Positions 12,401-24,400 of a DNA stretch of 64,000 nucleotides are shown one piece after another. The DNA lies in NCBI GenBank assembly GCA_027886175.1, contig JAJNNQ010000027.1, forward strand, positions 8,136,001-8,200,000, written 5' to 3'. Every line of letters begins with the position of its first letter. Position 1 is the first letter of the stretch. The notes beneath the pieces were generated by a model. It was not told the origin of the DNA and searched no databases. It was given only the letters and a program-made list of their open reading frames with translations. The position numbers were made by a program, and so were the translations under genes. Source of the stretch: Phylloscopus collybita (taxonomy: Eukaryota > Chordata > Aves > Passeriformes > Phylloscopidae).

Positions 12401-15400
12401 CAGTTTTATAATAAGAAATATACTTTTCCCAAAATTGCAGTTCTCAGGCAAAATTCCTACCCGTAAACTCACTGACAAGCAAGTTGCAAACCAAATAAAA
12501 AGAGTTCACAGTGGAAATCCTGACAAGTCTTTGACAGCAGCAGTGACCCCAGCACAAAGCTTTCTATGGCTGACAGGACAAAGCAAGCTGTACTCCAGCA
12601 CACTTCATCTGGAAAACAGCTCTGCTATCCCAGTCAATATTCCCACAGCTCCTTTTTTCCCTATGAATGAGAAATTCAGTATAAAAGTGCATAGCACAAA
12701 CAAATCTGTGGCATCTGGTATAAAATAAATAATTAAACTACAGTAACCACGAAATTGGATTTGCATGGGAGGAGCTTCCCCCTGTACAACATAAATTGTT
12801 AACAGTTATTTGAGAGCCATTTCCTTGCAGATCTTGGATAAGGAAAGCTGTGGGGTTTACTGTTTTGCAGGGACCAGCATTCACCACATCAAGGTTCTAC
12901 CTGATGAAAGTCAAAATACCCAAACACATAAGCAGTGCTCTCTAATATAAACTGGCATGCAATAAAATATTTATGTTTTGGTTTTAGCTTCTGATCACTG
13001 CACCCACTTAGAAAGAATGAATTATGAATTCTCAATAGATGGTGCTATAAAGAAAAGTGCTAAAAAAGAAAACCAAGATCTGTGCATCAGACCACAACAT
13101 GCAGCACTAACAGGCCTTTTCACATTGTATATTCTGAAACACCTCAGGAAAGCTGTTAAGTGTTATCTCCTGCTTTACACATAAAGAAGCAAAGAATAAA
13201 TTACCTTCCTAAGGCCATGGATCAATAAAAATGGAAAAATGACTGCCTGAGTCCCAAGTCGACATGCAGTGCCCTTTCCATGGGGCTTCACTGCTCCCTC
13301 CACTCACTGATATTTTCAGGACACAGACACACAATCTCCCAAGTCATGTAACAATTTTTCAGCTTAATCCGCTGTAGAATATTTTACAAGCAAAGTGGGC
13401 TGAGGTCTGCTTTTAAAGACTGCTCAGTGGGGAGCTGGGCATAGTGCCAGCTCCCAGCTGACAGCTAAGCATCAAAGCACCAGGATACTCAAAAAATGGC
13501 ACTGTTTTTGATCAACACTACCAAAATGGGAAACTCTTTCTCAGATGCCCTCAGAGCTTCAGAGGTACAAGAGCCAGGTGCACAGAGGGATCAGGGTCAG
13601 TGACACTGGACCTCACCGAGCATGGAAATGGAATTGCCTCTGGATATGCACTTAACCAGAGGGGCCGGCCATAGCCTTGAGCTCTGTGCACACCAAACTA
13701 AAGGTATGGGCACATGAAGACGGCACATTTATAAACCAAAGTGAAGCATGTGGTGAGCTAATCCATGACAAAGAGCTCAGAGCCTGACAGCTCAGCTCTC
13801 AGCAAGAAGGGGTAAAACAGTTTCATTTTCACTGGGGCTATTCCAGACAAAGTTTGCACAGTCTAAGATTATCACTGCTAAGCCCAGGCCTTCACTTCTC
13901 TGCCGCTCACTGCTCACACTCTAACACTGCCACTCAAAACTAGATGAAAGGGTCATAAAACAAGAAAGGAGAATAACAGCACTGAAAAAAATTCAGAATC
14001 AATATTACTTGAACAAAGACGGCTTTCGCTGGGAAAAAAAAATGAAAAACCAACACATAAATTCAGTGGTGGGAAGGGGAGAAAAACATCTACAGGAGCC
14101 TGGGAAAGAGGATATGAGAGATTATAGCAAAGTCTGTAGAAAGCCTGTCCCGTGAGAGCTGCTTTAACAACTGAAGGATATCTGTGTTGTCATGTCCCAG
14201 CAGCCCAAGCAGAGACTGCACAGCGTTCAGCTCCACCAGCAGGTGATACAGGCCGGGCATCGTCGCGATCACATGCATTTCCTGAATGATATCATTTAAA
14301 TCCAGTTCCGACTCCATAAACCTGACACAAGACAAGACGCAAGACACAAAGGGGTAATAAAAAGGCAAGAAGAGACCACTACCTTCCAGGAGACACCAGG
14401 TAGGACTTGGCACCAGGTGTACATGGCACCAGCATTTCTATCCTCCCTGTGCTATGCCTGTCTCTTGAAGTTTAATCCTGCAGCAGCATAAACATTTCTA
14501 CTGTATAATTTACATAGAGTAAACAAGCAGATTCGTTCCAATTCTGTAAATCAGTTCTAAAATTTCAAGAAAAAATTAAAATCGAGATGCTGCAGCCACA
14601 CATGAGAAAACCTGCTTATAAAATAAATTCTGCAGAGCACTGCACCTTCCCCAAATGGCATATATTAGCATGTGGGTTGTATCAGTCTGAAGTCCATAAA
14701 AATAATCTGGGGAAGGGAAAGGACAGCAAACTGGACAAAAAATAATGGCATTGAAGTCTAGGAAGAAGTCCCTTTAATGTGAATAACAGAACACCTTGAA
14801 GGGAGGAAGAGGCTTCTACAATACAAACACCACATCTGGCTCTCCAAGCTCATCCAGCCATTCTGCTCACCACAGCACTGGGTAACATGAAATTATTTCC
14901 TCCCCATACAGATCTCTGGCTGGTATGCAAGCACACACCTTCACATCAAACGACAGGATGAAACCTTTGATTACGGCTTATGATGGTTTTTGTGCTGCCA
15001 GCCATATATTGGCCCCACCAGAGTCTCAACAAAGCCATTTTTAATTAACAAAGTCAGTTTCAAATAATACTTAGAAGAACTACAAGGCAATAACTGCTGT
15101 TACATAAGCCTTATGTAACTGAAAACATCTCTATATTCCAGTAATTGATTTAGGCTTACACCTAAAATCAAAGGAAAAAAAGTTAAGCATAGTCTTACTT
15201 CTCTGGATTATCAGGAAACTTGATCCGCAGCTCCTGGTTTTTGTAGGATCTCTTCTCAAAGGTGAGAATCATCTTCTTCACTGAACTTTCATCCAAAGGT
15301 TCCTCCTGACCAAATCAGAAAAGGCAGAAAAGTGAGCTTTGGATAGCTGGAGAAATATCAGCAGTGTGGTGGGACTGCAGCCAGGCCCAGGGCCCTCAGA

Positions 15401-18400
15401 ATCCCAGCCAGCTCTGGAATCTCACTGCAGAGAGCTGCCAAACACCTCACACACCATCACTACCCACTCCAGCTCGGACCTTGAGCTGGTCTTTTACACC
15501 TGGTATAACCTGGCACCACCAGTACATATCAAGGCTTTTTTGCTTCTGACATAGAGCAAACCTGCACTCAAAGCCTGTGCCCATGGAAAGCTTCTCTGCA
15601 GAAATCCTTTGTGCTATTGTTTTTTGTAAGTCTACATTTAACTGCCCTGAATTTATGTTCTTCCACATTTTCCTCACTTGGATAAGCTTTCACTGCTATC
15701 TTAAAGCCTTTTCCTAAAGAAAAAATAAATCAATATTCTACTCTTGTATTTTCTCTTTACTTTGTAAATGCTTCTAAAAGGTGTTTCTCAGCTGGAGTTA
15801 TATATTTACTGTACAGCAGCAGTGCAACCTCAGCTGCCTCCCTGACACCTACAAACATTTTCCTTAGTTTATGATCTTAATGCACTTCTTTTATTAAAAA
15901 ATTGATGATATAGATTTCCCTGTGTAACCTCTTCCCTCTCCTCTGCTTGACTGTGTTACAACCACTATTTAAGAGAAGTTAACAAAACAAAAACCAAACC
16001 AGACACCCTCCCATCTTAAGCCAAGTTTTGTGCCCATCCCCTGCTCAAGACTAAATCAAGATTTGCTGCTGGTGTTGCAGAATCTTTGGTCAGTGACTCT
16101 AAGCAGCAATCTGGTATGAGTGAGAAAACCTCCATTTCTTCAGCAAACTCCATTACAATAACAACACCAGCCTCAGCCTTCAGTTATTATTGGATTTCAT
16201 TCTTTCCTTTGCCCAACCTGTCTCATTGCCATCCCACTCATGTCACCACCCCATTCAGCCAATCAATACTACAGTGCCCAAACCACATTCTTCTTGTAGT
16301 GGGATTTCAACCCACACATGCTGACACTGCTTCCCTCTGTTCCCTTTGACTGTTTGCTTCCTCTAACACATATCACTACAATATCTCCATTAGGATCTGC
16401 TTTATATCTTGTATTGAATTTGCATTCAGTATTGCAGTGTCCTAGAGATTAGCTTCTTCCCATCAAATTTACTGGGAAAAAGCACATTTTAATGGCACTT
16501 ATATTAACTGCAGTCCAAAGTAATAAACAAGAAATTTGAGTTCTAAAGAAAGCCTGGCCTTTCAGCCTTTAAAATGTCTGGCTGGGAGGACTCCACTTGA
16601 CAAAGATGAGAGACTGGCACACTGCAGGAATCCACAAGACTCTAGCCAGTCAGGAGGACTCTTCTCTCGATCCATCCTCCCAGGAGCTGAAATGCTACAG
16701 AAATCCTGCATTATCTTTCTCTGCTATCAGCAACAACTGTCATGGCAATAGCTCAACATCAAAAAAAACAAGGGAGATTCTCAAAGACGGATGCTGGTAA
16801 TGTTGTGTACAAAGGACAATGATATTTTACAAAGCTACATGATTTTGCAGTGGTGAATACCACTTGTTTTTTTATCAAACAGGACACAGGCAGCAGGAAG
16901 CAAATATCTTCTAGATTTATACCAATCCATGTGTCACATTTATAAAGTGATCTTTTCCCTGGCCCCTGGCAGAAAGGCCAATGCAGCATTGGATTTCTGT
17001 CTCCAAGGCTTGAAATCATTTACCCTTGACAGCTGCCACCCCCCTCCTCTGACCCAAGACCTTTCTTGTAGAGAAGAATGTTTGTTTATTTGCTGCTGCT
17101 GCTGCCGCACAGCTACAAAGAGGGGGAGAAGCTGCATGGTTGGGGGTACTGATGAGAACAATAGTCAGGAAATTGGTTAGAACACAGAAACTGTTTCCTA
17201 AAAATATACTTTAGAAGGTGATTTGGGTATTCTCAGACCAAGCAAAGATTAGACTTGAAAGCCCTCTCCCTTTCACCCTCACTTTGAATCTTCAGCTGAT
17301 ATATTTAAGAAATTTGAAATTAATGAACACCCTGCAGGGCAGGAAAGCAAACCCACAAACTGAAGCTGTACGAGTACAGGAAAATCACGTTAAGTCTCAC
17401 CACCTACATGGTAAGAAATGGAAATCACAGAGAAGGGGTTTGGTTTTTGGTTATTTCCACTGCCTCTCCTTTCCCAGAGGACTTACTTCCTCATCTTCCT
17501 CTTCTCCATCCCTCTCAATTATCTGAAGGAGTTTCTTCTTCTCATCATCAGTTTCTTCCAGGGCAGCAGACTCTTCTTCCCTATGACGACCATGTTCTCG
17601 AGCACTGGCTTGTTTTCGACGTGCTTTGATTTCCTCTTCCTCTTCATCGCGGGGTCTTTTTGTCCCTCTGTTAGGCTGAAGTCAGAGAAATAAAAGGTGA
17701 ATGAACACAAGTGTTTAGTGACCCTTGCAAACCAGAATACCAATATTACAACCATACTGAGGAAATTCTTACAAGTTGTTTAAAAGATTTGCTTACATGA
17801 CACTTAACAACTCTGAAAACTGGAAAGGAAATGAATTTAGTGAAGTGGAACATCACATGAGTAGATGAATGCCTCTGCCAAGAGCTGTGTCAACATCCTA
17901 CCTTCTTTGATCTATGAACACAATTCACAGGAAAATATCTTCATAGACAGCAAGGACAAGGAGTGCACAGACAAGGAGTGGCCAAACAGCCCTGCTCAGT
18001 GGGGCACAGCTGCCCATCAAGGAACCCCAATCTGCTGACTCAGCTGAGACAACCCCACATTTCACAGCCAGCAGACTGATATGCTCAGCAGACAGGAGGG
18101 AAAGATAATTTTTTACCCACAACGTATACAAGATTATATTGAATTCCTGTGTGCATCCCATTTCACCCCCATCCTTTTGTCTGAAGTTTGCTGACAAGTA
18201 AAAGCAGAATCAGCCTAACTCAGTGTAGGCGGGACAAGGAGGACTGCTGCTTGCTGCAACTCTGCAGGGACTTGGCACTGAATAAAACAGCAACCAAACA
18301 GTCATGGTTTGCTTGGAACAACCTATTATTTTATTCCGCTATTTCTAGTTGATTGTCAAAATTAAAGGTAATTTGCCAAGGACAAGAAGTCCATTAATCC

Positions 18401-21400
18401 TAATCCCATGTTTTCATTCAGGCAGAAAGGGATAAAAGCATTTGCAATAGAAGGAAAAACTTTCCCCTCGATACCTACAAGGACATTAAATTTGGTTTCT
18501 CACTTTTTTGAAGGACAACCAAGCTGGAACAGAAGTACTCCATGCTCTATAACTACAGCAAAACAAAGCTTCATTCTTTACTATTTAAAAGGAATGTATG
18601 TATCAAGAATAATAAAATAGTAACAAAAATACTTTTACTTTACATCACTCCTCAAGTCACCTGGTAGGTGATTTTGTAACCTTGTTAGGTGTAACATGTG
18701 TCCATCTTAATTTATAAAACCACCACCTGGCAGGCAACCCCTACTCTTCTGCTCTGTGGGACTCTCTGTCTAAAATGGCAAAAGTCACACCAGGCTTCCA
18801 TGAAGAGAGGCCCTGCTTTTATCTGAGACTGGGATCTTTCTCCTGTTTGATCCAAGGAAAGGTGCAGAGGAAATAAGTGACAGTGTCATTGTCCTGCCAG
18901 ATCTGGCAATAGTGTGAGCATCAAGACAGGAATTTCCAGCTCCCTGCCAGGTTAGGAACTTTTGGGCTGCAGAGGGTAATAAACCTTCCAGGCTCATAGG
19001 GGAATCCAACTGGGGTTCCAGTTCTGCCATGTGCTGCACCAGTGGCACAGCCCAGTACCAGTGACAAGCTGGTAAATTATCTGCTCTGGAGAAAATTTAG
19101 GAGATGTAAAAAAATAATGCCCCCACCCAGTCAGCCCCAAGAAGCACATGAGGAGTTAATTATAGTTAAGAAGCAGACCTGGCTGGGATCACCTTGTTTT
19201 CAGGGTTACCACCTTGTCACCACTTTAGGGAAGATGCAGAATCAAGTTTCCCAGACAACACATTAGCACAAATCAGAGCTGTATCTGCTCGCTCCCAGGC
19301 AGACCTGTTCAAGCTCTGTTATCTGTCTCTTTTCTCCCTATATCTTCTCTGCCATTTCCATTACGGATGGTACATTCCTGACTTAAAACCCTTCTAAAGT
19401 GCCTCCATGCACCTTTAAAGCAGTTACTTAGCTCATAATTCAATAGCCATGACATGGAAGCATACCCAGAGATTCTGTGAAATGAAAAATTTATTTGCTT
19501 GGAGGGTTTTGTGGATTGGTTTGGCTTTTTTTTTAAAGCAGATTCCTATTACTTATCTTCCAGGTACATTAAAATATAATTTCACATAGATTCATTTGGA
19601 AACAAACGTGTCATTGGCAACAACTAATAATTCGAACATTCCCTGAGCAACCAGCAACCCCATAAAAAGAATAAGGAAAAGGTGCTCTTATAAATTACAT
19701 CATCCAAGGAAAAAACTTCAATAAATCCATACTCCTTACTCAATGTCCTTGATGTCACAAGGGGCCCTGCCCTTCCTATATCCTTCGATTCACTCCTTGG
19801 TAATACCTTATTCATCCTAAACCATCTTTGACAGATTAATGTCACAAACACAGATACAGAAATTAAGTGACATAAATCCCAAAATTTACATCTAAATCTC
19901 AACAAGATTTGCCATGGACATTCCTAATTTGGAATTGGAATCTCATTCCTCACTCTTATTTCTAAACATTAGAAAGGACCAAAGCTCCTGGCAAGCTTGA
20001 GGTGTAATGAGAGGCTGAGAGAGCTGGGGGTCTCTCAGATGCAAAGTAATGTGCCATGGGAAGGAACTGCATCCCAGAACAAAACCTAAATTAAAACTCC
20101 ATCATCAAACCCTCCCCATTTCCTCTGAGTACACAATCCTCAAGATCAGAATATACACCCTTGCTTCCATCTCAATTATTTTACCCTTCTTGGTATTTAT
20201 GCATTGCTGGGAGAGGCATCTCTAACACATACCAGAATCATTATGATAAATCACGGAAGTGCCCCGCGTGCGATCATTAACGCTGCCAGCAGCCTGGCAA
20301 TAGGCAGTAATTGAATTCCGGGCAAACGCTATTAAGCAGGCATTAAGGCTTTGCCTCTCCTTATTGATGTTATGCAAAACCTCGCTAAGAACATTGCTGC
20401 TCCCAACCAGCACTTATTAAAGCCACGAAACCAAGGCCCGAGTGGAACACCTGGGTCCTGCTCATTCCACAAGAGATGCACAGTCATGAACAACTGATTT
20501 AAGGCAGGCATTAGTTTCTGTTCATTGATTTTCATCTTGGGTTTGCATTTGTGTTTTGCAAAGGACTGTTACCAACTAGCAAGAATTAAGCCCATAGGTT
20601 GCTGCACCGAGCCTGGTGAATTTCACTCAGCAAACACACAGATTGTGTCCAAACACATTTATTTAACCAATTCCACAGCTTCACAGACATCTGTACAAGT
20701 TCTGCCTTTCTGGTAGAAAAGACAAAGTTAATCATTTGATAAACAAAATGTGGGGTTTTTTACTTAGTTGTGCTAAGGTGAATCTGGCAAGAAGTTGGAA
20801 TTCATTAGAAAATGCACAAGAAAAGCATTTTTCAATTGTTTTGTTAGCTAAGCTTAATTCTGTTTCTGTTGAATGCAGGGCATTCACAGTAATTTATTCA
20901 GCAGGCATTCTCATTTAAATCTAACACTGATAGCACCACACAAAAACCAATGAATACAAAAGGGTTTTTAAAAAGCTACTGTTTATAAAATATGATAAAG
21001 TAAACAGAAGCTGGTAATTGGGAACAGGAAAATTATCTTTCTCTTTCAGTCCTCCTGTACTGGTTGTGTCTGTTAGCTGACATACCCTGAGCTGACACTC
21101 CCTGGGGCCAAGCCTTTGGGTACAGACTTTCCCCAGACTCACCTGACACAGATCCTGGTTTATGCACAGCCAGGTACGGCTGAGCCTGCCCTCTCAGCCC
21201 TCGTCGAGGGTGGCAGAAGCAGCACCCGCCACGTGTGCCACGAGGGACAGGGAAACAAGGTCTTAAAGCACAATGATCTGCCAGCACCCCTGGGCTCCCT
21301 CCAAGCAGTGATTACGCATTAGTATCAGGGTTAAGTACTCCACAAAATCAGAATACACATTTCTCAGCATCCTGATTGCTTCAGCCTTCACCAAACATAA

Positions 21401-24400
21401 GGAAGGTTTAGAGAGGTCTCAGTAGTTTCCTATTACTCAGGAAATACTCAGGAGTTTCATATTACTGAGGTATCTGTTTTGTAAGTAAGCTTGTTACTGA
21501 GAAGCTCAGAATTTTTTTTTTGTTAATGAAATCTGAAATAAATCTTCATAAATGATGCAGCTTCTTCTGTGCCCACATCCCAGCCCGCTCCAAAGAGCCA
21601 CTCAGAAAGCAGCATAGCAGCTGTCAGTTTGGGATCCTAATCTCCAGAGGTATCTTCAATGACTTCCTAATTTTGTTTCCAATGTTTGTGATAAACCAGG
21701 CTACTATCAATCTCACTTTTCCATGCTTTTTCTTCCTGAGGCGTGACACACAGCACTTCTAAATGGTGCAGGATCTGAGTGCTAAAAAATGGAAGAACTG
21801 CTACCCCAGGAAAATCAGACATCTAAGAGATCCAAGAGCTCCAAAATCACACCAAACTGAGGCAAATGCAACGACAGGTACACACTGTACCCACATGAAC
21901 ATGGATTATTAATTTCAGAGGGAATCAACCCCCTGTGCCTTCCCTTGTGAGGCTCTGAACCACTCAAGGAGTACATCAGGGAGGTGCAGGACAGGTTTCT
22001 TGACACTCCCTGGCTTGGTGGTCAAAGACAAAACACTGGGAAGTAAACTAGAGATTCACTTGCCACCCTGTGAGAGCATCAAGACAGCTCTGGAAGCATG
22101 GGGCTGTACTCTGAGGAGCAGAGCCAAAGGATGAGGCAGACAGCTGAGCCAATGTCAGCTCCTTGTTTTAACTGCTGGCAGGAGAGGAGCTACTGGGGTA
22201 ATAATGCTGTAAGTAGTAAACAACCAGCTCAGCTGAGCTGCCCCTACCATCAGATGCATCCATAACTTTACAAATCGGCAGTAAAGTATCCATCCCAGCA
22301 GCAGGAATGATGATGTGCCCCCATGGACACAAGGAAATCCATCCCCCTACGCGCACTCAACCCCGACAGACAATGGGGTGATTGCCCAGCACATGAAGTC
22401 AGATCTCACCCCATTAGTTACTGCTTCTTCTGCTCTTCGATTTTACTGACATTCCACCAAAAAATTAGCAGTTTGTAATGATTGCTCACAGTGATGAAAT
22501 CTGCCTTTAATGAGAATTCAAATAATCTCCCTTATTCCCTCCCAAGACAACTGAAAGAGGACTCTGAATAGCCCTGGAGTTGGCTTTGTCCTCTTAATTA
22601 CCCTCTGTAATCAGAGACCAAACACGGAGGATCTGGGCAAACAGCAGCAATATTTAATCATCACTTTAGACCATCTGCAACTGTTTTGCAGCAACACGTA
22701 AAGTTTATGGATTCCAGAGCTTTGTGTAAACGGCCAGGTGCTGTTTAATTGTATTTTTTGTTGCAAGAGGTTTCTTTTCCTGTTCTGGCAGACACTTGGT
22801 GCTGAATTGGTGGCACAGTGCCTGCGATCTTCCACGCCAAATTTGGCTCTGAGGGGGAACATCTTGCCGAAGCAAGGGCACAGATTACACATTTAGAGGA
22901 GAAATTTCAAAACAGTGTAAGAAAAATGCAATTATTTTGGGTTGTGCTGAGGGAGGTTAAGAAGACCAACTCATTTGCAGCAAGAGATTAAAGTCAGAGA
23001 GCTGAGGTACCACACCACCTCCCTGACAGCGGTAGCATCCCTGAAATGAGGACAATCAAAGAGACCTTGAGCCAGCCCACAGCTCAGCCCAGAGCAGGGA
23101 AGCTCCCAAATCCAGGGCTGGAGTGGGCCAGGAGCTGCTGAGTGAGCTGCCAAGCCACCCTCCCCAAAGGCAGAGCCTGACCCACAGGATGGGAAGCAGT
23201 GAAATCTGCTGTTCCCAGCTATTTTTCCCTCCCTCTCAGCCAGAAATGCCCTCACAGAAGGGAATCTCATTTTCTCAGAACCAGAGCTATTTGCCTGCCT
23301 TCTGGTCCTCCACTTCTTCCACCTGTACTCACCACTGTACCCAGTTCTGGAGGTTTGAATGCAGCACCACTGACTTCCAATGCTCACTAAAGCATCACCT
23401 CAGCTACTGACACAAGAACCACCTGCATTCAGCTGAGAGCACAGGAGAGCACAGAGCCAGGACAAATCCTGCAGGAACTATTTCAGCAGCTGGTTGAAAG
23501 CTGCAGAATGCTTTTCCCCACAGCTAAGAACAATTTCAGCAGCAAGAAATGAAATTAAAATTTAGATACCCTGCAGCTGAGCAGCATTTCTTTACCTCTA
23601 CAGAATACAGCCCCTGCTGTCGCAAGCAATCACCTCTTGCTGTGTTGAAAGCTCATCCAAGGGAAAGCTGTACAGAATCCAAGTGAGCAAAGCAAGGTGG
23701 ATGGACACTCCCTCCAGAGTGGAGGGAATCCTGGGGAGTTCACATTCCAATAGCAAGAGAAAAACCAACTAACAAAACCCCAAACTAGAACTTGTTAAAA
23801 AAAAAAAGACAAAGTTTATTCAGGTTTACCTCTCTGTGCCTTAACCTGCATCCCAGACATGTAAAGGGATGACACTGCTAACCCCCAGATGGGGTGGAGA
23901 AGGCCAAAGAATCAAAGGAACATAAGGAAAGAAAATTCTAATTTGATTTTGAAAAATCACTTTTTAAAAGGAGAGAGAACTACAGGAGTGGAGTAGATCT
24001 CAGACCAGCAGGGCTGTGCTGTTGGATGAAGCAGGATGTGGAAGGATGTTTGAGACAGAGCAAACCACAGAAGCAAACATCCTGGAGATTATCAATGAGA
24101 AATCCAGTGGAGTTCTCAAAGACAGACTCTTCCCAGACACTTCAATACCATTGGGAAAACTGCTGTGAAACTTCTCAAGCCCAACAGCAACTTTGCCTTT
24201 TTCCCTGAGCATCTCCAAACAACACATTCCCAAAGCACAAGACACCCCACTCACGTCTGTGCCCCACGGAATGAGGCACACACTGAGCTCCACAGGGAAT
24301 TCTGTGCTCTCAGCTCAGGAGCAGACCTGGCCACACTTACACGGCTGATAATGTCTCGGGATGTTTTCCCCAGCCAGGGAAACCCCACGGCGGCAGCCGG

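Larger units (their letters stand above)
6181..14181 (-). other. CTNNBL1 intron 4, U12-type AT-AC intron
   Basis: Exon 4 ends ..AACACAG and the intron starts with ATATCCTT, the U12 AT-AC donor consensus. The 3' end carries TCCTTAAC, the U12 branch-site consensus, about 10 nt before CAGCAC|ATG. Joining exons across AT-AC gives the expected NTDVSIAVVD reading, whereas no GT-AG choice preserves it. The intron is about 8.0 kb, of which 4.38 kb is a recent provirus on the opposite strand. It should be removed by the minor spliceosome. Confidence 0.9.
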
